Positions 1 to 9,012 are shown, counted from the first letter of the stretch. The stretch is 64,000 nucleotides of DNA from Devosia crocina (GCF_900116545.1 NZ_FPCK01000002.1:372001-436000), one strand, 5' to 3'. The notes: a model not told the origin generated them from the letters alone. Program-made: numbers and translations.

Positions 1-35
1 TTGAGTAAGGATCTCGCCCCTGCCCCGATGCGGTC

Positions 36-56
36 CCTCCCCCTCCCAGGGGGAGG
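36..56. repeat. Intergenic palindromic repeat, partial (family A)
   Basis: Perfect 9-bp inverted repeat (CCTCCCCCT / AGGGGGAGG) around a CCC loop, followed by a TAGGTGGGGG tail. The same half-element occurs twice, in opposite orientation, at 32249-32364, so this is probably one arm of a longer element whose partner lies left of the window. No coding sequence is visible in bases 1-95. Confidence 0.6.
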
Positions 57-95
57 CTAGGTGGGGGTTCGGCAGGCCCAGATGCACAAAGCTCA

Positions 96-1076
96 TCACG
101 CCCCCGCCTCCGCTTTCTTGAGAATAATCCGGCCCTTGGATTTTTCGCTGCGCCCGTTGAGGACCACGGCAACAAGGATCGCCGTGCCGGAAATTGCCAT
201 CTGCCAGAAGGGCGAAACGCCGATCACCGGCAGGGCATTGTTGACGACGCCGAGGAAAAGGGCGCCGAGCAGGGCGCCGGCCACCGTGCCGATGCCTCCG
301 GCGATGGACACACCGCCGATGACGCAGGCCGCGATGATGGTCAGTTCATAGCCGCCCGCCACTTCCACCGAGGCGATCACATAGCGCGAGATCCAGAGAT
401 AGCCGCAAAGCCCGGAAATGGCGCCGGCAAGAACGAAGGCGAGGAATTTGGTGCGTCCCACATCGATGCCGGTATAGACCGCCGCGGTCGGATTGACGCC
501 GATGGCATAAAAGGCCCGGCCCTGAGGCGTGCGCGTCATCAGGAGATAAACGAGCCCGGCAACGACGATCGCGAACCAGCTCAAGATCGGCAGGCCGAGG
601 AAGGAGCCGCGCTGGAGCTGGATGAACTCCTGACTCATCTGCGCCGCGTTGACCCAGGCACCGCCCGAAATCACGAAGACAAGGCCGCGGAAAATGGTCA
701 GCGTCCCAAGCGTCACGACGATGGGCGGTATATCGAGCTTCCAGACGAGAATGCCGTTGAAGGCCCCCAGCGCCGCGCCGGCCAGAACTGCCCCCGCGAT
801 CAAAAGCGGGATCGGCACGCCCGGCATCGCCGCATTGATCATGGCGACGATCATACCCGTCAACGCCAGATTCGAAGCCATGGAGAGATCAATAGATCGC
901 GTCAGGATGACGGCCATCTGGCCTAGCGCCAGCATCATCAGGATCGAGGTGTCATTGAAGATGGTGAGAAGATTTCCCGGCTGCGAGAAGCGCGGGAACC
1001 GCAGCGTCACGAGCCCGACGACGGCGACGATGCCGACAGCGAGCCAGAGTTCGCGGGATTTGAGAAGCCGGTTCAT
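96..1076 (-). CDS. rhaP: Sugar ABC transporter permease, RhaP-like
   Basis: Inner-membrane permease of the BPD_transp_2 (RbsC/AraH) family, 326 aa, mostly hydrophobic with about 8-10 predicted membrane segments. It would form the L-rhamnose channel together with a second permease (RhaQ), which in rhizobial rha loci follows directly and would lie beyond the left edge. Its start overlaps the 3' end of the upstream ATPase gene by 4 bases, which indicates a shared transcript. Family is clear from the glycine-rich transporter core (SIAGGIGTVAGALLGALFLG). Substrate is inferred from the neighbouring rhaD, rhaI and rhaR genes, not from this protein alone. Confidence 0.87.
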   Translation of the reverse strand: MNRLLKSRELWLAVGIVAVVGLVTLRFPRFSQPGNLLTIFNDTSILMMLALGQMAVILTRSIDLSMASNLALTGMIVAMINAAMPGVPIPLLIAGAVLAGAALGAFNGILVWKLDIPPIVVTLGTLTIFRGLVFVISGGAWVNAAQMSQEFIQLQRGSFLGLPILSWFAIVVAGLVYLLMTRTPQGRAFYAIGVNPTAAVYTGIDVGRTKFLAFVLAGAISGLCGYLWISRYVIASVEVAGGYELTIIAACVIGGVSIAGGIGTVAGALLGALFLGVVNNALPVIGVSPFWQMAISGTAILVAVVLNGRSEKSKGRIILKKAEAGA

Positions 1077-2578
1077 GCAGCTTTCCCTTCGGCAATGCCA
1101 GCGGCAAGACGCACCAGCGTCTCGGGCTGCAGATTCTTGTTTTCAAGCGTTTCGATCATCAGCCCTTCGCGCATCACCACCACCCGGTCGCTCATGCCGA
1201 GGATTTCGGGCAGTTCCGAAGACACCATGATGACCGAAAGCCCCTGCGCCACGAGCTCGGCCATGAAACCATGGACGGCGGCCTTGGAGCCGATGTCGAT
1301 GCCCTTGGTGGGCTCGTCGAGAATGATGACCTTGGGCAGCGTTGCGAGCCACTTGGCGATCACCACCTTCTGCTGGTTTCCGCCGGAAAGCGTCGAAACG
1401 TTCTGGCTCAGGGACGAAGCCCGCAGATCGAGCCTTTCGGTATAAGTCCGCGCGAGCGCGAATTCCTCAGCCATGCGGATGAAGCCGCCCCGGCTGGTCT
1501 TGTCGAGACTGGGGAGGGATACGTTCTTGAAAATCGTCTCGCCGGTGATCACGCCCTGCTTGCCGCGCTCTTCGGGCACATAGACGATGCCGGCCTCGAC
1601 CGCATCGGCAGGCGAGCGCGGCGCAATGGTCTTGCCGTCGAGGACGATCGTCCCACCCGACACCGACGTCATCCCAAACACGGCCTGCATGACCTCGCTT
1701 CGGCCTGCGCCCACAAGGCCATAAAAGCCCAGGATCTCGCCCTTTCTGACCGAAAAGGAGATGTTCTCGAATTCGGTCGGGTGGCTCAAACCTTTCACCT
1801 CGAGCAGCGTCTCGCCGATCGCGGCCTCGCGCGCGGGAAAGATATGGTCCACGGACCGGCCAACCATGAGCTTGACGATCTCGCTTTCCGGCGTGTCCTT
1901 GATAAGGCCCTTGCCCACCATTTCGCCGTCGCGGAACACGGTGAACCGGTCGCAGATGCGATAGATCTCGTCGAATTTGTGCGAGATGAAGAGGATCGCT
2001 TTGCCCTCTTTTTTCAGCAGCTCGACAAGAACGTAGAGTTCCTCGATTTCCTTCTGGGAGAGCGCTGCCGTCGGCTCGTCCATGATGACGACCTGCGCAT
2101 CGACCGACAGCGCCCGTGCCACCGCAACGAGGTGCTTCTTGGCAATGCCGAGTTCCTTCAAGGGAATGCCCGCATCGATCCCTGCCGCCATGGAATCGAG
2201 CGTCTCCTGCGCCTCGGTGCGCATCGTCTTCCAGTCGATCATGCCGAACCGGTTGCGTGGCGCATGGCCGAGATAGATGTTCTCGGCGACACTCAATTCG
2301 TCGAACAGCACGGTTTCCTGATGGATAGCCGTGATGCCCGCATTGGTCGCCGAAATCGCCGTCGGCAGGCTCACTGCCTGCCCCTTGACGCGAATTTCGC
2401 CCTCGTCGGCCTGGTAGATCCCGGTCATGGTCTTGACCAGTGTCGACTTGCCCGCGCCGTTTTCCCCGATCAGCGCCGTCACCTGCCCCGGATAAAGTTC
2501 AAGGGACACATTGTGCAGCGCCCGCACGCCGGGAAAACTTTTCGATATGCCCGTCAGGGTCAGGATTGGGTCTGTCAT
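1073..2578 (-). CDS. rhaT: Sugar ABC transporter ATP-binding protein, RhaT-like
   Basis: Cytoplasmic ATPase of 501 aa with two fused nucleotide-binding domains (RbsA/MglA type). The first has Walker A GENGAGKST near residue 38 and Walker B VIMDEPTAALS. The second has the signature LSGGNQQKVVIAKWL and Walker B VIILDEPTKGID. As usual for this family the second domain has a degenerate Walker A (GLVGAGRSEV). It powers RhaS/RhaP/RhaQ rhamnose import. The name RhaT follows rhizobial usage and is not the E. coli RhaT symporter. A 180-bp gap containing a palindromic repeat separates it from rhaS upstream. Confidence 0.88.
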   Translation of the reverse strand: MTDPILTLTGISKSFPGVRALHNVSLELYPGQVTALIGENGAGKSTLVKTMTGIYQADEGEIRVKGQAVSLPTAISATNAGITAIHQETVLFDELSVAENIYLGHAPRNRFGMIDWKTMRTEAQETLDSMAAGIDAGIPLKELGIAKKHLVAVARALSVDAQVVIMDEPTAALSQKEIEELYVLVELLKKEGKAILFISHKFDEIYRICDRFTVFRDGEMVGKGLIKDTPESEIVKLMVGRSVDHIFPAREAAIGETLLEVKGLSHPTEFENISFSVRKGEILGFYGLVGAGRSEVMQAVFGMTSVSGGTIVLDGKTIAPRSPADAVEAGIVYVPEERGKQGVITGETIFKNVSLPSLDKTSRGGFIRMAEEFALARTYTERLDLRASSLSQNVSTLSGGNQQKVVIAKWLATLPKVIILDEPTKGIDIGSKAAVHGFMAELVAQGLSVIMVSSELPEILGMSDRVVVMREGLMIETLENKNLQPETLVRLAAGIAEGKAA

Positions 2579-2611
2579 AGTTCATGCTCACAATGGGACT
2601 TCCGTCCCTGT

Positions 2612-2746
2612 TCCTCTCCCACTCGGGGAGAGGGTGGATCGCCCGAAGGGCGAGACGGGTGAGGGGGATTCTCCTCGCATCTGCACACGAGACAAATCCC
2701 CCTCATCCGACGCTACGCGCCACCTTCTCCCCAAGCGGGAGAAGAA
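2612..2746. repeat. Complex palindromic intergenic repeat (family B, divergent)
   Basis: Lies between rhaS and rhaT, inside the presumed operon. It contains an outer hairpin CTCTCCCACTCGGGGAGAG, a pair of arms (GGGTGAGGGGGATT at 2657-2670 against AATCCCCCTCATCC at 2695-2708, one G-T pair), and a second hairpin CTTCTCCCC / GGGAGAAG. The multi-stem architecture resembles the elements at 7019 and 9021. It could act as an RNA processing or stabilising structure that favours rhaS over rhaT expression. Confidence 0.6.
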
Positions 2747-2758
2747 TAGCGCAGAGCC

Positions 2759-3745
2759 TCAGTAGATCTGCGAGAACTCTTCGATGTTGCTCGCGTCGAA
2801 CTGGAACGGCGCCGACATTGCTGCCGAATTGGTGTCATCGAGCGTTACTTCGCCCACCTTGCCGATCGAGAAGGTGGCGCCGGGCGCAGCTTCCTCGCCA
2901 TCGACGAGGGCCTTGGCCAGGAACACGGCCGAGTAGCCGAGATCGATCGGGTTCCACAGCGCCACGGCCTGGGAAGCGCCGTTGTCGATGAACTGCTTGA
3001 ATTCGGACGGCAGGGCGAGCCCGGTGACGTTGATCTGGCCGATCAAGTTCTGGTCGGTCACGACTTGGGCGGCAGCAACGACGCCGACAGTGGTCGGAGC
3101 GATGATGGCCTTGAGGTCAGGGTAAGCAGCGATCAGGCCACGAGCTTCTTCGGTCGACTTTACCGAATCGTCATCGCCATAGACAGTGGCCACGATGTTG
3201 ATGTTCGGGAACTTCTCGGGCTGAACAGCCTTGGCCGCTTCGATCCAGGCATTCTGGTTGGTCGCGGTGGACGCGGCCGAGAGAATGGCAACGTCGCCGC
3301 CCTCGGGCAGGTAGTCGGCAGCCAGCTTGATGATGGTTTCGCCGATCAGCGCGTTTTCAGACGGGTTGAGGTGGATCTGGCGGCCTTCGGGAGCAACCCC
3401 GGAATCCCAAGAGATCACCTTGATGCCGCGCTGCTGGGCGCGCTGCAGAACCGGCACGAGCGCATCCGGATCGTTGGCCGAGATGGCGATGGCGTCGACC
3501 TGCTGGGCGATCAGCGAGTTGACGACTTCGATCTGGGCTTCGGCGGTTGCAGCGGTCGGGCCGGTATAGATCAGCTCGATGTCGCCGATTTCGGCGGCAG
3601 CTTCTTCGGCGCCCTTGGCGGCGGCGTCGAAAAAGCCGTTGCCGAGCGATTTCACGACAAGCGCAATGCGCGTCTGCGCATAGGCCGGGGTAGCCAAGAG
3701 GATCGCTGCAGCAGCGGTTGCTGCCATCAGATTAAACAGTTTCAT
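2759..3745 (-). CDS. rhaS: Periplasmic sugar-binding protein, RhaS-like
   Basis: Substrate-binding component (Peripla_BP_4, ribose/galactose-binding fold) of the rhamnose ABC transporter, 328 aa. A signal peptide spans residues 1-23, with a hydrophobic stretch and an AYA-Q cleavage site. A strong ribosome site (GGGAGGG) precedes the ATG by 5 bases. First gene after the regulator rhaR, 34 bp downstream of it on the same strand. The repeat at 2612-2746 follows the stop, which fits the usual excess of binding protein over membrane subunits. Rhamnose specificity is inferred from context. Confidence 0.88.
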   Translation of the reverse strand: MKLFNLMAATAAAAILLATPAYAQTRIALVVKSLGNGFFDAAAKGAEEAAAEIGDIELIYTGPTAATAEAQIEVVNSLIAQQVDAIAISANDPDALVPVLQRAQQRGIKVISWDSGVAPEGRQIHLNPSENALIGETIIKLAADYLPEGGDVAILSAASTATNQNAWIEAAKAVQPEKFPNINIVATVYGDDDSVKSTEEARGLIAAYPDLKAIIAPTTVGVVAAAQVVTDQNLIGQINVTGLALPSEFKQFIDNGASQAVALWNPIDLGYSAVFLAKALVDGEEAAPGATFSIGKVGEVTLDDTNSAAMSAPFQFDASNIEEFSQIY

Positions 3746-3779
3746 GAATTCCCTCCCTGGGATGATCTGAAGTTCATTC

Positions 3780-4577
3780 TCAAGCCACCTGGGCGGCTTG
3801 AGCCGTTAAGTCCGCCACGATGAGTCTGACGCCTGCCGTTTCCAGCATTTGACGATCTTCGTCGCGGATACCGCTATCGGTGATGACAGCGGCAATTCGG
3901 TCGAGGCCACACAGGATCAGACTGCTGCGGCCCTGGAATTTGGAAGAATCGGCCAGCACGATCAATTCGTCCGCCTGCCCGATCAGGCCAAGCTCGGATT
4001 GGACGACCATCGGGTCGGCCTCCATCAGTCCATGGGCACCGATCCCCTGGCAGCCGATGAACATGCGCTTGGCATAAAAATGGCTCGCCACCACGCCGCC
4101 AAAGGGCGAAAGGATGACGTTCTGCTCGCGATAGACCGTGCCGCCGGGAATGACGACGGAATTGCGCGAATTGTGCAGGAGAAATTCGGCGATGGCGAAG
4201 GAATTGGTGAACACGTTCAGCCGCCGCGCCGTCAGGTGATGCACCATCTGGTAGGTCGTCGTTCCGCCATTGATGATCACTGGTTCGCCATCACGGCAAA
4301 GATCGGCCGCGGCGCGCGCGATTGAGCGCTTCTGCGCGATATTGATCGTTTCGTTGACTGAAAAGGGTCGCCCCACGAGGCCGCCCTGCGCCGGCGGGTT
4401 GATCGCCTCGGCGCCACCGCGCACCCGGCGCAGCCTGCCCTGCTCGTCGAGCGAGGCAATGTCCCGGCGAATAGTGGCTTCCGAAGAGCCTGTCACTTCG
4501 CACAATTCGGCCACTGTCACCACCGGGTGTGACTGTGCAGCGGCCAATATAACGCGATGACGTTCCGTTTCGTGCAA
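3780..4577 (-). CDS. rhaR: DeoR-family transcriptional regulator, RhaR-like
   Basis: 265-aa DeoR/GlpR-type regulator. The N-terminal winged helix (residues about 5-57) has the family signature AELCEVTGSSEATIRRDIASLDEQG split over helices 2 and 3. The C-terminal DeoRC sugar-phosphate sensor domain includes the INGGTTTYQM and VLADSSKF motifs. In rhizobia the equivalent RhaR represses the rha operons. It sits at the head of the minus-strand operon and faces rhaD across a 333-bp gap that holds repeated TCAATCAG boxes, likely its operators. The inducer is probably a rhamnose intermediate (inference). Confidence 0.87.
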   Translation of the reverse strand: MHETERHRVILAAAQSHPVVTVAELCEVTGSSEATIRRDIASLDEQGRLRRVRGGAEAINPPAQGGLVGRPFSVNETINIAQKRSIARAAADLCRDGEPVIINGGTTTYQMVHHLTARRLNVFTNSFAIAEFLLHNSRNSVVIPGGTVYREQNVILSPFGGVVASHFYAKRMFIGCQGIGAHGLMEADPMVVQSELGLIGQADELIVLADSSKFQGRSSLILCGLDRIAAVITDSGIRDEDRQMLETAGVRLIVADLTAQAAQVA

Positions 4578-4623
4578 GGCTGATACTCCCTGAACGCACT
4601 GCTTCCACTCTTTCCCACCAGAG

Positions 4624-4692
4624 TCAATCAGGTTTTTGCCATTTTCAATCAGTTTCGCGCAGAGATGATGAAACCTGATCGTTTCTGATTGA
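4624..4692. promoter_or_regulatory. Putative RhaR operator cluster in the rhaR/rhaD divergent gap
   Basis: TCAATCAG occurs at 4624-4631 and 4645-4652, exactly 21 bp apart (two helical turns). The inverted form CTGATTGA is at 4685-4692, and a half-matching AAACCTGATC is at 4671-4680. TTGACA at 4689-4694 overlaps the last box and could be a -35 for rhaD, but I see no convincing -10. Repeated TnATCA-type boxes are typical of DeoR-family operators; assignment to RhaR is by position. Apart from this cluster and the repeat at 4771-4840, the 4578-4910 gap shows no gene. Confidence 0.55.
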
Positions 4693-4770
4693 CATTGTCA
4701 GTGGTTCTGTGGCCATCTCCGCGCCAAACGAGGCTGCGATCCATGCTCAGCCGTCGCCTTACCATTCGGT

Positions 4771-4840
4771 TGTCACCCCGGCGAAGGCCGGGGCCCATCC
4801 TGAGATCTGGAGATGGATCCCGGCCTTCGCCGGGATGACA
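4771..4840. repeat. Inverted repeat, 22-bp arms (family C)
   Basis: Left arm 4771-4792 (TGTCACCCCGGCGAAGGCCG and two further G) and right arm 4819-4840 are reverse complements apart from one mismatch, separated by 26 bp. The TGTCATCCCGGCGAAGGCCGGG type is a widespread intergenic palindrome in alphaproteobacterial genomes. It lies about 70 bp upstream of rhaD, between the operator cluster and the gene. Confidence 0.75.
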
Positions 4841-4910
4841 GCCAGCGGAAAGCCTAAGACCAACCCCGCGCCGTCCCTGGCCGGCGCTTCTACCTCTGGG
4901 AGGAAACTTC

Positions 4911-7007
4911 ATGTCCACCGCGCCAAAACGCCTTGAAAACAAGTGGGACGACGCCAAGGCCGCGTCCATGACCGAGCCCGAACGCCTCGTCTACCGCTCG
5001 AACCTGCTTGGCTCCGACAAGCGCGTCACCAATTATGGCGGCGGCAACACCTCCTCGAAAATCATGCAGAAGGATCCCCTGACCGGCCAGGAGGTCGAAG
5101 TCCTCTGGGTCAAGGGCTCGGGCGGCGACAATGCCTCGATCAAGCTCGATGGCTTTGCCACCCTCTACATGGACAAGCTTCGCGCCCTGAAGGGTCTTTA
5201 TCGCGGCGTCGAGTTCGAAGACGAAATGGTGGGCTACCTCCCCCACGCGACCTTCAACCTTAATCCGCGCGCGTCCTCGATCGATACCCCGCTCCATGCC
5301 TATGTGAACCGTCCCTACGTCGATCACATGCACCCGGACGCGATCATCGCCATTGCGGCGTCAAAGAATTCCAAGGAACTGACGAACCAGATCTTTGGCG
5401 ACAAGATCGGCTGGCTCCCCTGGAAAAAGCCGGGCTTCGAACTCGGCCTGTGGCTTGAGAAGTTCGCGCTGGAAAATCCAGGCGCCGAGGGCGTGATCCT
5501 CGAATCCCACGGCCTTTTCACCTGGGGCAACACGCCCAAGGAATGCTACGAGACCACGATCCGCATCATCAATCAGGCGATCGAGTGGTTTGAGAACCAG
5601 ACTGCAGGCAAGACCATTTTCGGCGGCGCTGCCAAGCAATCGCTCCCAGCCGAAGAGCGCCGCGCCATTGCTGCCAAGCTGATGCCAAAAATCCGCGGCT
5701 TCATCTCCGAAGATTCGCACAAGCTCGGCCACTTCGATGACAGCGACGCCGTCCTCGAATTCGTCAATTCCAACAACCTCCGTCCGTTGGCGGCTCTCGG
5801 CACTTCCTGCCCCGACCATTTCCTGCGCACCAAGATTCGCCCTCTGGTGATCGACTTCGATCCGGCGAACCCCGACATCGACGCCGTCATTGCCGGCCTT
5901 GATAGCCAGATCGCCGACTATCGTGCCGATTACGCCGCCTATTACGAGCGGTCCAAGCATGACAATTCCCCGGCGATCCGCGATCCCAACGCCGTCGTCT
6001 ACCTGATCCCGGGCGTCGGCATGATCACCTTTGCCAAGGACAAGGCCACCGCCCGCATTTCCGGCGAGTTCTATGTCAACGCCATCAACGTGATGCGCGG
6101 CGCCTCGACCGTTTCGGAATATCAGGGCCTGCCCGAGCAGGAAGCCTTCGACATCGAATATTGGCTGCTTGAAGAAGCCAAGCTCCAGCGCATGCCCAAG
6201 CCAAAGTCCCTTGCCGGTAAGATCGCGCTGGTCACCGGCGGCGCCGGCGGCATCGGCAAGGCTACCGCCGCCCGGCTCCTGCGCGAAGGCGCCTGCGTCG
6301 TCATCGCCGATATCGACCAAACCGCGCTCGACAATGCGACGACCGAGCTGTCCGATGTGTTCGGCAAGGATTTCGTCCGCCCGGTCAACATCAACGTCAC
6401 CAAGGAAGAGCAGGTCCTTTCAGGCTTCGCCCATGCCGTGGTCGAATTTGGTGGCCTCGACATCCTGGTGTCGAACGCTGGCCTCGCCTCCTCCGCGCCG
6501 ATCGAAGACACCTCGCTCGAACTCTGGAACAAAAACATGGACATCCTGTCCACGGGCTATTTCCTTGTGTCGCGCGAAGCCTTCCGCCTGTTCCGGAGCC
6601 AGAAGATCGGCGGCAACGTCATTTTCGTCGCCTCCAAGAATGGCCTCGCTGCCTCCCCCAACGCCTCGGCCTATTGCACCGCCAAGGCCGCCGAAATCCA
6701 CCTGGCTCGTTGCCTTGCTCTCGAAGGCGCCGAAGCTCAGATCCGCGTCAACGTCGTCAATCCTGACGCTGTGCTGCGTGGCTCGAAAATCTGGGCCGGC
6801 GAATGGCTTGAGCAGCGTGCATCGACCTACAAGACCGACAAGGACGGCCTTGAGGAAATGTACCGCCAGCGCTCCATGCTGAAGCGTTCCGTGTTCCCCG
6901 AAGACATCGCCGAAGCCATCTACTTCTTCGCCTCGGAAGCCTCGGCCAAGTCCACCGGCAACATCATCAACGTCGACGCCGGCAACGCCCAGTCGTTCCC
7001 GCGGTAA
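4911..7007 (+). CDS. rhaD: Bifunctional rhamnulose-1-phosphate aldolase / short-chain alcohol dehydrogenase
   Basis: 698-aa fusion. Residues about 1-420 form a class II aldolase/adducin domain with metal-binding histidines (HMHPDA, ESHGLFTWG). Residues about 430-698 form a short-chain dehydrogenase with the Rossmann motif TGGAGGIGKAT and catalytic Y-x3-K (SAYCTAKAAE). Predicted reactions are cleavage of L-rhamnulose-1-phosphate to DHAP and L-lactaldehyde, and oxidation of lactaldehyde. A GGGAGG site lies 7 bases before the ATG. It is the first gene of the plus-strand arm and is followed by rhaI after a long palindrome. This fusion is the standard RhaD of rhizobia. Confidence 0.92.
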   Translation: MSTAPKRLENKWDDAKAASMTEPERLVYRSNLLGSDKRVTNYGGGNTSSKIMQKDPLTGQEVEVLWVKGSGGDNASIKLDGFATLYMDKLRALKGLYRGVEFEDEMVGYLPHATFNLNPRASSIDTPLHAYVNRPYVDHMHPDAIIAIAASKNSKELTNQIFGDKIGWLPWKKPGFELGLWLEKFALENPGAEGVILESHGLFTWGNTPKECYETTIRIINQAIEWFENQTAGKTIFGGAAKQSLPAEERRAIAAKLMPKIRGFISEDSHKLGHFDDSDAVLEFVNSNNLRPLAALGTSCPDHFLRTKIRPLVIDFDPANPDIDAVIAGLDSQIADYRADYAAYYERSKHDNSPAIRDPNAVVYLIPGVGMITFAKDKATARISGEFYVNAINVMRGASTVSEYQGLPEQEAFDIEYWLLEEAKLQRMPKPKSLAGKIALVTGGAGGIGKATAARLLREGACVVIADIDQTALDNATTELSDVFGKDFVRPVNINVTKEEQVLSGFAHAVVEFGGLDILVSNAGLASSAPIEDTSLELWNKNMDILSTGYFLVSREAFRLFRSQKIGGNVIFVASKNGLAASPNASAYCTAKAAEIHLARCLALEGAEAQIRVNVVNPDAVLRGSKIWAGEWLEQRASTYKTDKDGLEEMYRQRSMLKRSVFPEDIAEAIYFFASEASAKSTGNIINVDAGNAQSFPR

Positions 7008-7018
7008 TCGGAGAAAGA

Positions 7019-7146
7019 CCCCTCACCCTGACCCTCTCCCCATAGGGGCGAGGGGACGCAGGAGCCGATACAGCAGTTTTGGCTCCTGCACTGCAACTGC
7101 CCCCATCGTCCCCTCGCCCCTCCGGGGAGAGGGTTAGGGTGAGGGG
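7019..7146. repeat. Long palindromic intergenic repeat (family B)
   Basis: Outer arms CCCCTCACCCTGACC (from 7019) and GGTTAGGGTGAGGGG (to 7146) pair with one mismatch. Inner arms carry two short hairpins (CTCTCCCCATAGGGGCGAG and CTCGCCCCTCCGGGGAGAG). It fills almost the whole gap between rhaD and rhaI and would form a large forked structure in the rhaDI transcript. A near copy is at 9021-9140. Confidence 0.8.
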
Positions 7147-7179
7147 CCGGCAGGCGGAGGCGGTCGGGAGAGCAAAAAA

Positions 7180-8469
7180 ATGACCGAACACATCATCGAC
7201 CTATCCACTGTCGAAGCCGACAATTCCAAGCGCGAGGCTGACCTCCGCCGCGATTACGAAACCCTAGGCGAACGCCTCGACCGTCGCGGTATCGCCATCG
7301 ATGCGATCAAAGCAAAAGTCGCAAAATTCTCCGTGGCCGTCCCCTCCTGGGGCGTCGGCACCGGCGGCACACGCTTTGCCAAATTCCCCGGCGCCGGCGA
7401 GCCGCGCGATATCTTCGACAAGATCGAAGACTGCGCCGTCATCGCCCAACTGACCCAGGCGACAAAAACCATCTCGCTCCACATTCCGTGGGACAAGGCC
7501 GATCCGAACCGATTGAAGCAGGCCGCGAGCCGCTTCGATCTCGGCTTCGACGCGATGAACTCGAACACCTTCTCGGACGCCAAGGGCCAGATGCAGAGCT
7601 ACAAGTTCGGCTCGCTCTCGGCATATGACAAGGCGACCCGCGACCAGGCGATCGAGCATAATCTGGAATGCATCGAGATCGGCAAGACCATCGGTTCCAA
7701 GGCCCTGACCATCTGGATCGGCGACGGCTCCAACTTCCCCGGCCAGGTCAACTTCGCCGACCAGTTCGCCAACTATCTCGAGAGCGCCAAGGCGATCTAC
7801 GCCGCCCTGCCCGACGATTGGCGCGTCTATACCGAACACAAGATGTATGAGCCGGCCTTCTATTCGACGGTCGTGCAGGACTGGGGCACCAATTACATCA
7901 TTGCCAAGGAACTGGGCGACAAGGCCCTGTGCCTCGTCGATCTCGGCCACCATGCGCCGAACGTCAATATCGAAATGATCGTTTCCCGCCTTGCCCAGTT
8001 CGGCAAGCTTGGCGGCTTCCATTTCAATGACTCAAAGTATGGCGATGACGATCTCGATGCCGGTTCGGTCGATCCCTATCGCCTGTTCCTCGTTTTCAAC
8101 GAACTCGTCGATATCGAGAACCGCGACAGCGATTTCCACCCGGCCCACATGCTCGATCAGAGCCACAACGTCACCGACCCGATCGAGTCGCTGATGCTGT
8201 CGGCCTCGGACGTGCAGCGCTCCTACGCCCAGGCGCTTCTGGTTGACCGAAAGACGCTCAAGTCGGCACAAAACGATAACGATGCGCTAACGGCAACGCA
8301 GCAATTGCGCCACGCATTCCGCACCGATGTCGAGCCGATCCTGGCCCTTGCCCGCCTCGAACAGGGCGGTGCCATCGACCCGCTCTCCGCCTATCGCGCC
8401 TCGGGCTACCGGGCAAAAATCGCCGATATCCGCCCCGCGGTCGAAGGCGGTTCGGGCGGTATCGTCTAG
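7180..8469 (+). CDS. rhaI: L-rhamnose isomerase
   Basis: 429-aa TIM-barrel isomerase of the RhaI (Pseudomonas/rhizobial) type, converting L-rhamnose to L-rhamnulose in the cytoplasm. Candidate metal ligands appear in order: the Glu of VYTEHKMYEP, the Asp/His of LVDLGHHAPN, and the HFNDSKYGDDD segment, which matches the two-metal site of this family. The gene follows rhaD on the same strand and is closed by a terminator at 8493. The kinase that would complete the pathway is not in the window and is expected left of position 1. No homology to E. coli RhaA-type length or start is assumed. Confidence 0.9.
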   Translation: MTEHIIDLSTVEADNSKREADLRRDYETLGERLDRRGIAIDAIKAKVAKFSVAVPSWGVGTGGTRFAKFPGAGEPRDIFDKIEDCAVIAQLTQATKTISLHIPWDKADPNRLKQAASRFDLGFDAMNSNTFSDAKGQMQSYKFGSLSAYDKATRDQAIEHNLECIEIGKTIGSKALTIWIGDGSNFPGQVNFADQFANYLESAKAIYAALPDDWRVYTEHKMYEPAFYSTVVQDWGTNYIIAKELGDKALCLVDLGHHAPNVNIEMIVSRLAQFGKLGGFHFNDSKYGDDDLDAGSVDPYRLFLVFNELVDIENRDSDFHPAHMLDQSHNVTDPIESLMLSASDVQRSYAQALLVDRKTLKSAQNDNDALTATQQLRHAFRTDVEPILALARLEQGGAIDPLSAYRASGYRAKIADIRPAVEGGSGGIV

Positions 8470-8492
8470 CCTTTTCAGTATGTTGAACGATG

Positions 8493-8522
8493 AGGGCTCG
8501 GGATATTCCCGGGCCCTTTTTT
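8493..8522 (+). terminator. Rho-independent terminator after rhaI
   Basis: Stem GGGCTCGGG / CCCGGGCCC (one G-T pair) with loop ATATT, followed by six T. It ends the rhaDI transcript 24 bp after the stop and just before the next gene. Confidence 0.85.
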
Positions 8523-8538
8523 CTCCTAGACTTGCCTC

Positions 8539-9012
8539 ATGTCCAAAACCACAACCGCCACCGCTGCGCTCACCAAAGCCGGCATCGCCTTTACCCTCGC
8601 CAATTACGACTACGATCCCAACGCCGAGCGCGTCGGGCTGCAAGCCGCTGAATCATTGGGAGTTTCGCCGGGCGAAGTGTTCAAGACGCTGATGGCCGAA
8701 CTCGACGGCAAGCCCATCTGCGCCATCGTGCCTTCGGACGAAGAGGTCAACATGAAAAAGCTAGCCTCTGCCCTTGGCGGCAAGTCCGCGCACATGATGA
8801 AGCCCGCCGACGCCGAGCGCCTGACGGGCTATAAAGTGGGCGGCATCAGCCCTTTAGGTCAGCGAAAGCTGGTTCCCACCGCGCTTGACGAACTCGCCCT
8901 CCTCCACGACGAAATCTTCCTCAACGGCGGCCAGCGCGGCCTGCAGATCCGGATGAAGCCGGCAGATCTGGTTTCGGTACTTGATTGCTCGGTGGCGGAT
9001 TTGACGCGATGA
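8539..9012 (+). CDS. ybaK: Cys-tRNA(Pro)/Cys-tRNA(Cys) deacylase, YbaK/EbsC family
   Basis: 157-aa single-domain trans-editing enzyme that hydrolyses mischarged Cys-tRNA(Pro). Family motifs seen are the invariant lysine in NMKKLASALGGKSA (near residue 74) and GYKVGGISPLGQ (near residue 97), both part of the YbaK active site. Length is normal for the family. No clear ribosome site precedes the ATG, and the start is only 17 bp after the T-run of the rhaI terminator, so its promoter may lie within the end of rhaI or it may be leaderless. It is followed by a family B palindrome. Confidence 0.88.
   Translation: MSKTTTATAALTKAGIAFTLANYDYDPNAERVGLQAAESLGVSPGEVFKTLMAELDGKPICAIVPSDEEVNMKKLASALGGKSAHMMKPADAERLTGYKVGGISPLGQRKLVPTALDELALLHDEIFLNGGQRGLQIRMKPADLVSVLDCSVADLTR

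Noticed and set aside
1271-2662. 463-codon open frame on the plus strand
   Set aside because: Antisense to the RhaT-like ATPase with both ATPase motifs intact on the minus strand; product is low-complexity and Arg/His-rich.
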